This document shows positions 19,880-27,858 of a DNA stretch of 64,000 nt, piece after piece. The DNA lies in the NCBI RefSeq assembly GCF_011927725.1, contig NZ_JAATJC010000001.1, positions 2,301,001 through 2,365,000 of the forward strand, written 5' to 3'. Both the position numbers and the translations under genes were made by a program. The notes beneath the pieces are model-generated. The model worked only from the letters and a program-made list of their open reading frames with translations. It did no database searches and was not told the DNA's origin. The DNA is from Sphingomonas kaistensis. GTDB lineage: Bacteria > Pseudomonadota > Alphaproteobacteria > Sphingomonadales > Sphingomonadaceae. Each line of letters starts with the position of its first letter. Position 1 is the stretch's first letter.

Positions 19880-21021
19880 CAGGCGGCCTCGTACAGGCGC
19901 TGCGCGTCGGCTTCGCTAATCGCCACGGGATTGTTCACCAGCAGGCGGGTCTGCTTCATCGCTTCGCGGGCGAGCATCGGCGCCTCGTCGCGGCCGATGC
20001 CGTGGTCCCGCAGCCGCGGCTTCAGCCCGGTGGCGAGGATCATCTCTTCCAGCCGCTCGACCAGCCGGGCCGCAGCCGCCTGCGATCCGAGCGAGGCGGC
20101 CGAGGGATCGAGGATGGCGGCAAGCTCGGCATAAGGCTCCCGCGCGGCCTCGGCGTTGAACGAAAGCACCGGGCGCAGCATCAGCGCGTTGCTGAGGCCG
20201 TGGGCGAGGTGGTGGATCCCGCCCAACGGATAGGCCAGCGCGTGCACCCCCGCGACCGGCGCATTGGCGAACGCCAGCCCGGCGAGGTGCGCCCCGACCA
20301 GCATTGCCTCGCGCGCCGCGACATTGCCCGGCTCGTCGCAGGCGAGCAGCAGGTTCGCCGACAACAGCCGCAACGCCTCTCGGGCCTGCATGTCGGACAC
20401 CGGGTTCTTCGCCCTCGCCGAGGTATAGGCCTCGATCGCATGGACCATCGCGTCCACCCCGGTCGCTGCGGTCAGGGCCCGCGGTTTTCGGAGGGTCAGC
20501 GAAGCGTCGAGAACGGCGACGTCGGGGATCAGCGCCGCGGCATTGACCCCGCGCTTCTCCGCCCCCTCGACCGTGATGATGGCGACCGGAGTCGCTTCGG
20601 ACCCGGTCCCGGCGGTGGTCGGCACCAGCGCAAGAGGAAGGCGCCGCCCACGAGCCAGGCCAACGCCCCAGATCGCATCGAGATCGTCCCCGGACCCCAG
20701 GAGGTAGGCGGCGAGCTTGGCGACATCCATCGGGCTCCCGCCGCCAAAGCCGATCACCGAGGTCGCCCCGGCGGTTCGGCCGGCCGCACCCGCGGCAAGC
20801 AGGGTCGCCCGGCTGGGATCCGCTTCGACCGCGTCGAACAGGACGATCTCCCGGTCCCGTTGAAGCTCTTCGAGGAGCGGGTCGAGAAGGCCCATCGACC
20901 GGACCGCGCCATCGCTGACCAGCAGCACCGGTCCCGGCGGCAGGACGGCGGCGAGTTCAGGCGCCCTCCCCTGTCCGATCAGGAGCCGCGGGCCGGGGTT
21001 GAGGATCTGGTTCGGGGTCAC
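19876..21021 (-). CDS. Iron-containing alcohol dehydrogenase
   Basis: 381 aa type III (Fe-ADH) dehydrogenase. It has an N-terminal NAD-binding part with GFGGGSPMDVAKLAAYL (about 95-111), and the C-terminal helical domain carries the metal ligands in VDAMVHAIEAYTS and GVHALAYPLGGIHHLAHGLSNALML. Substrates in the family include maleylacetate, butanol, glycerol and lactaldehyde, so the exact reaction is open. It uses a GTG start at 21021. It is translationally coupled to the thioesterase downstream. Confidence 0.9.
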   Translation of the reverse strand: MTPNQILNPGPRLLIGQGRAPELAAVLPPGPVLLVSDGAVRSMGLLDPLLEELQRDREIVLFDAVEADPSRATLLAAGAAGRTAGATSVIGFGGGSPMDVAKLAAYLLGSGDDLDAIWGVGLARGRRLPLALVPTTAGTGSEATPVAIITVEGAEKRGVNAAALIPDVAVLDASLTLRKPRALTAATGVDAMVHAIEAYTSARAKNPVSDMQAREALRLLSANLLLACDEPGNVAAREAMLVGAHLAGLAFANAPVAGVHALAYPLGGIHHLAHGLSNALMLRPVLSFNAEAAREPYAELAAILDPSAASLGSQAAAARLVERLEEMILATGLKPRLRDHGIGRDEAPMLAREAMKQTRLLVNNPVAISEADAQRLYEAAW

Positions 21022-21038
21022 CGCCCCGGCCTAGCGGC

Positions 21039-21533
21039 TCAGCGGTTGCTGTTCCAGATGAGGTCGCGTTCGAGCCGGCCCATCAGCGCCCGGGCCGGGC
21101 TTGGCACCGGCTGGTCGTTGAGTTGCTCCTCGTCGAGACGCCGAACCCGCTCGTACAGGTCGATGCTCGACGAGATCAGTGCACGGGCGGCGGGCGGCAA
21201 CTGCTCGACCACCACCGGATCGCTGGCGCCGGCATGGCCCAGTCGCCGTTCGGGACGACGGCCCGAAGCAGCGCTCAGCTCGCCCGTCTCGACCGCGCGC
21301 TGGGTCAGCAGCCAGGCGATGATGTGCATCAGCCGGGTCGTGACCTTGAGCGACTCGCACGCGAAACCGACCCGGACGAACGGTTCGAGCAGGTCTCGGT
21401 CGGCGCGGCTCCCGACGTCGAAATAGGTCCGCGCCTCGTCGGCCAGCAGCATCGCCTCGGTGTAAAGGCTTTCCACCAGCCGCGGCGTGATCCGGCTTCC
21501 CCCACCCGGTTCGAGGTTCGAAATATCCTTCAT
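21039..21533 (-). CDS. DUF1465 family protein
   Basis: 164 aa. The sequence ITPRLVESLYTEAMLLADEARTYFD and the following helical segments match the alphaproteobacterial DUF1465 family, a conserved soluble helical protein sometimes called a regulator. There is no enzyme motif or membrane segment. It lies 17 bases upstream of the alcohol dehydrogenase start on the same strand and could share its transcript. Function is unknown; the family assignment is from recognition of the N-terminal signature. Confidence 0.75.
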   Translation of the reverse strand: MKDISNLEPGGGSRITPRLVESLYTEAMLLADEARTYFDVGSRADRDLLEPFVRVGFACESLKVTTRLMHIIAWLLTQRAVETGELSAASGRRPERRLGHAGASDPVVVEQLPPAARALISSSIDLYERVRRLDEEQLNDQPVPSPARALMGRLERDLIWNSNR

Positions 21534-21632
21534 GTCCTGTCTACCATAATGCTTTCGCTTCGAGGGGGAACAGCGACGCGGCTGGCTTGGCTCCCTCTCG
21601 TCCCGTTCCGAGACGCGTTTCCGGACGGTCGG

Positions 21633-21830
21633 TCAGGCAATGATATCCGGAACGGCGGCATCGTGAAGCATCTGGAGCTCGTCCTTGAGCCGCAGCTTGC
21701 GCTTCTTCAACCGGGCCAGCGTCATCAGGTCCACGTCGCCGCTCGCCACGCGCGCGCTGATCTCGGCGTCGAGTCGGCGATGCTCGACGCGGAGGGCTTC
21801 GATATGGGAGGTCGGCTGATCGTCGTTCAT
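21633..21830 (-). CDS. DUF465 / YdcH-like small helical protein
   Basis: 65 aa beginning MNDDQPTSHIEALRVEHRRL. The helical hairpin ends in ARLKKRKLRLKDELQMLHD, the DUF465 signature (KKxKLxLKDE). It is small, charged and cytoplasmic; function is unknown in the family. The ATG at 21830 starts the conserved part; the longer open frame upstream is not protein-like. It is divergent from a second DUF465 gene at 21975. Confidence 0.82.
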   Translation of the reverse strand: MNDDQPTSHIEALRVEHRRLDAEISARVASGDVDLMTLARLKKRKLRLKDELQMLHDAAVPDIIA

Positions 21831-21974
21831 GGGCAGGATATGGATTCGGCTGGCTCGTGGTTCACGGCGGATTGCGGGCCCAGCGGGGCCAGTGGCGCAA
21901 ATTGGGCGGGACAAACCGGGCGTTTCATGGTTTTCTCATGTGGCTGTCACACCAACGAAAGGGAATGACGCACG

Positions 21975-22139
21975 ATGGAAAAGGCTCACGTCGAGGCACT
22001 CGAGAACAAGCATGCTGCCGTCCAGTCACAGATTGACGCGGAAGAGCGGCGACCCAACCCTGACGACATCCTTCTCCACCGGCTCAAGAAAGAAAAACTC
22101 CGCCTCAAGGACGAAATGCTCGGCCTGACGGTGCATTGA
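21975..22139 (+). CDS. Second DUF465 / YdcH-like protein (54 aa)
   Basis: A 54-residue ORF starting MEKAHVEALENKHAAVQSQI and ending RLKKEKLRLKDEMLGLTVH. The KKEKLRLKDE block is the same DUF465 signature as in the neighbour at 21633-21830, so the two are divergent paralogues or a split duplication. The start ATG at 21975 is preceded by AAGGGAATG, a usable ribosome site. A GC-rich hairpin follows the stop at 22151-22173. Confidence 0.82.
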   Translation: MEKAHVEALENKHAAVQSQIDAEERRPNPDDILLHRLKKEKLRLKDEMLGLTVH

Positions 22140-22150
22140 GCTGACCTGCC

Positions 22151-22173
22151 GCTCCCCTCGCTTCGGGGGGAGC
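22151..22173 (+). terminator. GC-rich hairpin after the DUF465 gene
   Basis: GCTCCCC (22151-22157) pairs with GGGGAGC (22167-22173) across a 9-base loop, 11 bases after the DUF465 stop. Only a weak T-rich stretch follows, so termination is likely but not certain. It lies 80 bases from the convergent dksA end and could serve both. Confidence 0.5.
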
Positions 22174-22252
22174 AGCTTGTCCAGCCCTAGACCGGCCGAC
22201 TCAAACCCGGGAACGATCAACCGGAACCTGCACCATCGCGCAGGCTTCGGGC

Positions 22253-22714
22253 TCAATCGTCGCGGCTGACCTTCTCGATCCGCTCGTGACGCTCCTGGGA
22301 TTCGAGCGTCATGGTTGCGATCGGGCGGGCTTCCAGGCGACCGAGGCCGATGGGTTCGCCGGTTACTTCGCAATAGCCATATTCGCCCGCATAAAGGCGG
22401 CGGATGGCGGCGTCGATCTTGGCGATCAGCTTGCGCTGGCGGTCACGGGTGCGAAGTTCGATACCCCAGTCGGTCTCGCTCGAAGCGCGGTCGGCCAGGT
22501 CGGGTTCGCGAAGGGTGTCGACCTGAAGCTGGGCCATGGTGGCGCGGCTTTCCTCGACGATGGCTTCCTTCCATGCCCGGAGCTTTCCGAGGAAGTAGGC
22601 CCGCTGCATCGACCCCATGAATTCTTCCTGGTCGCAAGGGCGATAGCCCTCGGGCAGGATGATGCGGTCGAACGATTCCGGTGTGTCGTAGACGTCGCTA
22701 AGCGCGGTAGCCAT
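22253..22714 (-). CDS. dksA: DksA-type RNA polymerase-binding transcription factor
   Basis: 153 aa. The coiled-coil part (FLGKLRAWKEAIVEESRATMAQLQ through SSETDWGIELRTRDRQRKLIAKIDAAIRRL) carries the acidic tip of the DksA family, followed by YAGEYGYCEVTGEPIGLGRLEARPIA. Only one of the four zinc-finger cysteines remains (YCEVTG, then ATMTLESQERHE), so the globular domain cannot bind zinc in the E. coli way. This zinc-free form is known among alphaproteobacterial DksA proteins. It binds the RNA polymerase secondary channel and acts with ppGpp in the stringent response. The ATG at 22714 follows GGGGAGGAAGAG. Confidence 0.93.
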   Translation of the reverse strand: MATALSDVYDTPESFDRIILPEGYRPCDQEEFMGSMQRAYFLGKLRAWKEAIVEESRATMAQLQVDTLREPDLADRASSETDWGIELRTRDRQRKLIAKIDAAIRRLYAGEYGYCEVTGEPIGLGRLEARPIATMTLESQERHERIEKVSRDD

Positions 22715-23018
22715 CTCTTCCTCCCCAAGTGGGTCGGAATGCCGGCGGCATGTCACCATGGCGCGCCGGTACCAACCCAAAGCACACCCGCCGCCCGGCC
22801 CTGCCCCAAACGCAGCACAACAAGCGGCGATCACTAGACTTTTCGGGAACTTACGCCCCGCGAAGTCGATCTCATTCCCCTGCGGCGCCTGTACTTAACG
22901 CCGCAGGGCTGAACAAGCGGTGAAACGCCTTTCCCGCACCATGTTGCCAAAATAACGCAACCTCACGCCGCACCCCGAAGGTTGCACCCCGGGGAGCGCT
23001 TCGCGCATAGCGCTGGCG
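22715..23018. other. 304-bp divergent intergenic region dksA / surE with a 10-bp hairpin
   Basis: No protein-like ORF is seen. CCCTGCGGCG (22878-22887) and CGCCGCAGGG (22899-22908) form a perfect stem with an 11-base loop. There is no U-tract on either side, so it may be a regulatory or REP-like element rather than a terminator. The short sequence GCACCCCG occurs twice near 22971-22992. Promoters for dksA and surE must lie here, but no box is convincing by eye. Confidence 0.45.
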
Positions 23019-23789
23019 ATGCGCATCCTCCTCACCAACGACGACGGCGTGAATGCCTCGGGCCTCAAGCTGCTGGAGGAGGTCGCGAGCGCCTTCACCG
23101 ACGACCTGTGGGTGGTCGCCCCGGCCGAGGAGCAGTCGGGCACCGGCCATTCGCTGACCCTGACCCGCCCGGTCCGCCTGCGCCGACTCGGCGAACGCCG
23201 CTTCGCGGTGGCCGGAACGCCGACCGACGCGGTGCTGATGGCGCTGTTCCACCTGATGCCCGACGAGCGGCCCGACGTGATCATCTCGGGCATCAATCGC
23301 GGTGCGAACCTGGCCGAGGACGTTACCTACAGCGGAACAGTATCGGCCGCGATGGAAGGCGCGCTGGCGGGCGTTCGCTCGATCGCGCTGAGCCAGGTCT
23401 ATGCCCGCGAAGGCATGGGCGACACCGTTCCGTTCGCCGCCGCCGCCCACTGGGCACCGCGCGTGCTCGAGCAATTGCTGCAGACCCCCCACGAGCCGGG
23501 GACGCTGATCAACGTCAACTTCCCGGCCCTCGCGCCTGAAGAGGTAAAGGGGATCAAGGTGGTTCGGCAGGGCATCCGGGACTATGGTCGGACCCGCATC
23601 GTTCAGCGCACCGACCCGCGCGGCTATCCCTATTACTGGTTCGGGCTCGGTCCCTCGATCGAGACCCCGGGCCACCAGACCGATCTCGAGGCGATCGCCG
23701 ACGGCCATGTCTCGGTGACGCCGCTCCACCTCGACCTGACGCATGACCAGTCGCTGCAGGCGCTCGCCGATCGCTTCACCAATCGATGA
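23019..23789 (+). CDS. surE: 5'/3'-nucleotidase SurE
   Basis: 256 aa. MRILLTNDDGVNASGLKLLEE carries the metal-binding Asp pair, and the family residues continue in PAEEQSGTGHSLT and the ISGINRGANLAEDVTYSGTVSAAMEG loop. The family dephosphorylates nucleoside 5'- and 3'-monophosphates and short polyphosphate and is linked to stationary-phase survival. It overlaps the next gene by ATGA. The usual partner pcm is not adjacent here. Confidence 0.95.
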   Translation: MRILLTNDDGVNASGLKLLEEVASAFTDDLWVVAPAEEQSGTGHSLTLTRPVRLRRLGERRFAVAGTPTDAVLMALFHLMPDERPDVIISGINRGANLAEDVTYSGTVSAAMEGALAGVRSIALSQVYAREGMGDTVPFAAAAHWAPRVLEQLLQTPHEPGTLINVNFPALAPEEVKGIKVVRQGIRDYGRTRIVQRTDPRGYPYYWFGLGPSIETPGHQTDLEAIADGHVSVTPLHLDLTHDQSLQALADRFTNR

Positions 23790-24124
23790 GCTTCGATCCG
23801 GCGTTATGGTACGAGGTCAAGGAGCTGGTCCGGCACTCTACCGGCTGGCCGATGGACACGCTCCACGTGATGGGCGGAGTGCTCCTCCAGTTGGTCCTCG
23901 CCGCGCTGCTGCGGACCTCGCTCGCCAGCAAGTGGCCGTGGCTGATCGTCCTGCTGCTGGAGCTTGCCAACGAAGCCTACGACCTATGGTTGGAGCGCTG
24001 GCCTTCGCTCCCGATGCAGGTCGGTGAAGGGCTTCGTGACCTGATCGGGACCATGCTCCTTCCGACGATCCTGCTGTGGGTGGCCAGGAACCGCCCCAGG
24101 CTGCTGAGCGGCCGGGGCAGATGA
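23786..24124 (+). CDS. Small membrane protein of unknown function
   Basis: 112 aa. Two or three hydrophobic segments are visible: TLHVMGGVLLQLVLAALLRTSL with WLIVLLLELANEAYDLWLE, and a third near GEGLRDLIGTMLLPTILLWVA. The central ELANEAYDLW and the Gly-rich turn before the last helix loosely recall VanZ-like proteins, but I would not assign it. Start and stop codons overlap both neighbours (surE before, ABC exporter after), so it belongs to that three-gene unit. Confidence 0.72.
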   Translation: MSFDPALWYEVKELVRHSTGWPMDTLHVMGGVLLQLVLAALLRTSLASKWPWLIVLLLELANEAYDLWLERWPSLPMQVGEGLRDLIGTMLLPTILLWVARNRPRLLSGRGR

Positions 24125-25770
24125 GCCCGCTCAGATCCCTGCGCCTGATCGTCGCTGCGCTGCCCGACGGCGGAAGGCGGCGGCTTGGCGTGCTCGCGCT
24201 TGCGACCATCGCCGGCGGCCTGTTCGAGTTCGCGCTGCTGGCGGCCCTCGTCATGCTGATCAGGCGCTGGCTCGACGGCGGCGGCGCGGAGGGTGCGGCC
24301 CTGTTGTTCGTCGCCGCGGCGCTGGCGGCAGGCGCCATCCGCTTCGCTTTGCTGGTCCTGACCCAGCGCCTTGCGTTCGACACCGGACACCGGCTGATCG
24401 TCGCGGTGCAGCGGCGCGTTCTGGCGCGCGACTGGCCGACCCATGTCGCAGCCCGCACGAGCGGCCCGCTGGCGGCGATCGACTTTGCCGAACAATGGCT
24501 CTTTTCGGCGCTGCTGCCGCTGCTTCAGGCTGCCGGAGCGTTGGTCCTGGCTGTCGGCATCCTGGCCGGGCTGCTATGGCTCGACGCGCCCGCCGCCCTT
24601 GCCGCGGCGGGGGTGCTTTCCCTGCTGTTCGTCGCTTCCAACCTGCTGGTCCGCGGTCGCCTGAGACGCGCCGGAGACGAGCTTGGCGATGGCTTCGAGA
24701 ATCGCATCGCCGCGGTGCAGGAGCATGTCGGCGCGATGCGCGAGTTGATCTTGGGCGGCGCGCGCGGCCAGGCGGCGGAGCGGTTCCGCCGCATCGACGC
24801 CCGCCTCGCCGATGCCCGCACCGCCTTGCTGACCGCGCAGGGCGTGCCCCGGATCCTGGTCGAAAGCCTCGGCCTCGTCGTACTTGCGCTGGTCGCCTGG
24901 TGGCTCGCGGGCCGCGAGGGAGGCCTTGCCGCCGCGCTGCCGACACTGGCCGCTTTGGGCCTCGGGGCCCAACGCCTGCTGCCGCTGCTGCAGCAGGTGA
25001 ACCAGAGCTACAACGCGCTGGCTTCGACCGGCGCCATCCAGGAGCGGATGGCCGCCCTGCTGGCAGAGCCCGACCTCGACCTCTCGCCTCCGCCCCCTGC
25101 CCTTCCTTTCGCCACCGAGATCAGGCTGGAAGACGTCACCTTCCGCTACCCTGGCCGCGACGAGCCGGCGCTTGCCGGGATCGACCTCCTGATCCGGCGC
25201 GGCGAGCGGATCGCGCTGGCCGGGCCCAACGGCAGCGGAAAGAGCACGCTGGCCGATCTCGTGATGGGATTGCTCCAGCCCTCTCACGGGCAGGTGCTGA
25301 TCGACGGAACGCCGCTATCGCGCGACCTTACGCCCGCCTGGCAGCGCAATGTCGCACATGTTCCTCAATCCCCCTTCGTCGCCGACACCACCCTCCTCGC
25401 GAACATCGCCTTCATGGATCCGTCGCCCGACACCCGCCGGGTGCTGGACGCGGTGCGGCTGGCGGGGCTCGACGAGCTGGTCGCGATGCTGCCGGACGGG
25501 CTTGCGACGCGGGTCGGCGACCGTGGCCAGTTGCTGTCGGGCGGCCAGCGGCAGCGATTGGCGCTGGCCCGGGCGCTCTATCGGCCGGCGCCGTTGCTGG
25601 TGCTCGACGAGGCGACCAGCGCGCTCGATCCCGGCAGCGAGGCCCACGTCCTCAGCGCGCTCGACGGGCTGCAGGAACGCGGCACCACCATCCTCCTCAT
25701 CGCCCATCGCGATACCATGATGGCGGGCTGTGACCGGGTCGTGCGTCTGAAGTCGGGACGCCTCGCCTAG
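24121..25770 (+). CDS. ABC exporter, fused permease and ATPase
   Basis: 549 aa type I exporter half-transporter. About six transmembrane helices (residues 1-300) are followed by an ATPase domain with Walker A GPNGSGKST (about 378), Q-loop VPQSPFVADTT, signature LLSGGQRQRLALA, Walker B LLVLDEATSALD and switch His in LIAHRD. The architecture is that of MsbA/PglK-type lipid or lipid-linked-sugar flippases; with the polysaccharide locus next door this is a plausible but unproven cargo. Starts at ATG 24121, overlapping the previous stop. Its TAG stop overlaps the convergent asnB stop within a CCTAGG palindrome. Confidence 0.9.
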   Translation: MSPLRSLRLIVAALPDGGRRRLGVLALATIAGGLFEFALLAALVMLIRRWLDGGGAEGAALLFVAAALAAGAIRFALLVLTQRLAFDTGHRLIVAVQRRVLARDWPTHVAARTSGPLAAIDFAEQWLFSALLPLLQAAGALVLAVGILAGLLWLDAPAALAAAGVLSLLFVASNLLVRGRLRRAGDELGDGFENRIAAVQEHVGAMRELILGGARGQAAERFRRIDARLADARTALLTAQGVPRILVESLGLVVLALVAWWLAGREGGLAAALPTLAALGLGAQRLLPLLQQVNQSYNALASTGAIQERMAALLAEPDLDLSPPPPALPFATEIRLEDVTFRYPGRDEPALAGIDLLIRRGERIALAGPNGSGKSTLADLVMGLLQPSHGQVLIDGTPLSRDLTPAWQRNVAHVPQSPFVADTTLLANIAFMDPSPDTRRVLDAVRLAGLDELVAMLPDGLATRVGDRGQLLSGGQRQRLALARALYRPAPLLVLDEATSALDPGSEAHVLSALDGLQERGTTILLIAHRDTMMAGCDRVVRLKSGRLA

Positions 25771-27737
25771 GCCGCGCGCGAAAGGGAGCCGCTGTCCTGC
25801 GCGTCGAGCCAGGCTTCGAACATCAGCACCGACCACAAAGCGACCGTGCTGTCGCGATGCCCCGCCTGGTGCGCCTGGTAGCGGCGGCGGATCGCCGCGA
25901 CGTCGAACAGACCCCCGCGGCGCAGGCGCTCCTCGGACAGCAGATCGTCGGCCCAGCCCTTGAGCGGCCCGCGCAGCCATTCGCCGACCGGTATGCCGAA
26001 ACCGGCCTTGGGCCGATCGGTCAGTTCGCGTGGGACGTAGCGGTCGAGCATCTTGCGGATGACCTGCTTCCCCCGCCCGTCGGAGATCTTCATCCCGATC
26101 GGTATCCGCGCCGCAGTCGCCGCCAGCCGGTGATCGAGGAAGGGCACCCGCGTTTCCAGGCTGACCGCCATCGACGCGCGGTCGACCTTGCACAGGATAT
26201 CGTCGGGCAGATAGCCGAGCGCGTCGCCCAGCATCATCCGCTCGGCCGGGCTCGCGCCGTCCAGCGCAAAGCCGACGTCGGGCACCGGTGCCGCGCCCAG
26301 CACCGGGCTGCGCTCGAACGCCCATTCGTCGATGAACGCGCGGTAGACGTCGTCCGGCGAGCGCGCGCTGGTGGCGACCTGCAGGCCCTTGGCGATGCGC
26401 GCGGCGCCATTGCCGCGCGGGCCGCTCCGCACCAGCAATTCGAACCAGCGCTGCGGCAAGCTGCCGAGCGGGCGGCCAAGCGCGCGCACTCCGGCCGGAA
26501 TCGGGGCCAGCCGCTTCCACATCGCCGGGCCGATGACGTGACGATTGTAGCCGCCGAACAACTCGTCGCCGCCATCCCCGGTCAGCGCCACCGTCACATC
26601 CTGCTTGGCGAAGCGGCTGACCAGATAGGTCGGGATCTGCGAGCTGTCCGCGAACGGCTCGTCATACATGGCCGGGAGGAGCGGCAGCACCTCCATCGCC
26701 TGCTGCGGCGAGACGTATAACTCGTGATGCTCGGTGCCGAGATGAGCCGCTACCGCGCGGGCATGCGGCGCCTCGTCGAAGCCCTTTTCGGTGAACCCGA
26801 TCGAATAGGTCCGCACCGGGCTGCTCGACACCTGTTGGTAGAGCGCCACAACGGTGGAGCTGTCGAACCCGCCCGACAGGAAGGCACCGACCGGAACGTC
26901 GGCCACGGCCTGGTCGGCAATCGCGCGGCGCAGCGCCGCTTCTGCCGCTTCAAGGGCTTCGGCCTCGGTCGCGATCGGGTCGGCCAAGCCGGCTGCGACC
27001 ACAGCGGGATAATCGTAATAACGGGTCAGGCGCAGCCCCTGCCCTGCCTCGCCCACCGCCGGAGCGACATTGCGCGGTGCGGCGCCGGGGGTCACTTCGA
27101 GGATGCAGCCCGGAAGCAGTTTGAAGATGCCGCGATACACCGACAGCGGTGCCGGGATGTAAGACCGGGCACACAAGCCTGCGACCGCTTCGCGGTCGAT
27201 CTCGCCGGCGAAACCCGGCAGCGCGCGGAGCGATTTCAGCTCGGACGCGAAGGCAAGATCATTGCCGATCCACCCGTAATATAAGGGCTTCTCACCGAAA
27301 CGGTCGCGCACCAGGCTCAGCGTTCGGCTGGCCTTGTCCCACAGCGCCAGCGCGAACATGCCGGTCGCCCGTTCCAGCGTCGCGGCGAGGCCCCAGCGGG
27401 CGATTCCCTCGGCCAGCGTTTCGGTGTCGCTATGCCCGCGCCACCCGCCCGGCGGCGCCGCGCCCGCGGCCTCGAGCTCGGCGCGCAATTCGCGGTGATT
27501 GTAGACCTCACCGTTGTAGCTGAGCATGAATCGCCCGTCGGACGACGCCATCGGCTGGGCACCGTGGGGGCTGAGGTCGACGATCGACAGGCGGCGATGG
27601 GCGAGTCCGATCCCCGCCTCCCGGTCGGACCAGACGCCTCCGGCATCCGGGCCGCGATGCCGGATCGGACCGGCCATGGCTTCCAGAAGCCGTTCGTCGC
27701 CCGCCGAGGGACCGAGCATACCCGCAATACCGCACAT
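25767..27737 (-). CDS. asnB: Asparagine synthase-type amidotransferase (glutamine-hydrolysing)
   Basis: 656 aa. The N-terminal class II glutaminase begins MCGIAGM, so Cys2 becomes the nucleophile. RHRGPDAGG and SYNGEVYNHRELRAELE are standard glutaminase segments. The synthetase domain has the PP-loop FLSGGFDSSTVVAL (about 265) and GDGGDELFGGYNRH. The family amidates aspartate, but copies inside polysaccharide loci commonly amidate uronic acids or other sugar carboxylates. Here the gene is divergent from a UDP-glucose dehydrogenase and near a uronate epimerase, so uronamide formation is a reasonable inference. The ATG at 27737 gives the mandatory Met-Cys start. Confidence 0.92.
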   Translation of the reverse strand: MCGIAGMLGPSAGDERLLEAMAGPIRHRGPDAGGVWSDREAGIGLAHRRLSIVDLSPHGAQPMASSDGRFMLSYNGEVYNHRELRAELEAAGAAPPGGWRGHSDTETLAEGIARWGLAATLERATGMFALALWDKASRTLSLVRDRFGEKPLYYGWIGNDLAFASELKSLRALPGFAGEIDREAVAGLCARSYIPAPLSVYRGIFKLLPGCILEVTPGAAPRNVAPAVGEAGQGLRLTRYYDYPAVVAAGLADPIATEAEALEAAEAALRRAIADQAVADVPVGAFLSGGFDSSTVVALYQQVSSSPVRTYSIGFTEKGFDEAPHARAVAAHLGTEHHELYVSPQQAMEVLPLLPAMYDEPFADSSQIPTYLVSRFAKQDVTVALTGDGGDELFGGYNRHVIGPAMWKRLAPIPAGVRALGRPLGSLPQRWFELLVRSGPRGNGAARIAKGLQVATSARSPDDVYRAFIDEWAFERSPVLGAAPVPDVGFALDGASPAERMMLGDALGYLPDDILCKVDRASMAVSLETRVPFLDHRLAATAARIPIGMKISDGRGKQVIRKMLDRYVPRELTDRPKAGFGIPVGEWLRGPLKGWADDLLSEERLRRGGLFDVAAIRRRYQAHQAGHRDSTVALWSVLMFEAWLDAQDSGSLSRAA

Positions 27738-27858
27738 GGCCCGAGCCCTTACCGTGGACCGCCGCAGCAGGGAAGCTGGAGCGTCGGGGCGCGGCCTAGC
27801 CATTGGCCGGCGGCCCGGCTAGGGCCCGGCGGCAAGCTCAAGGACAAGTGAACAGCAT

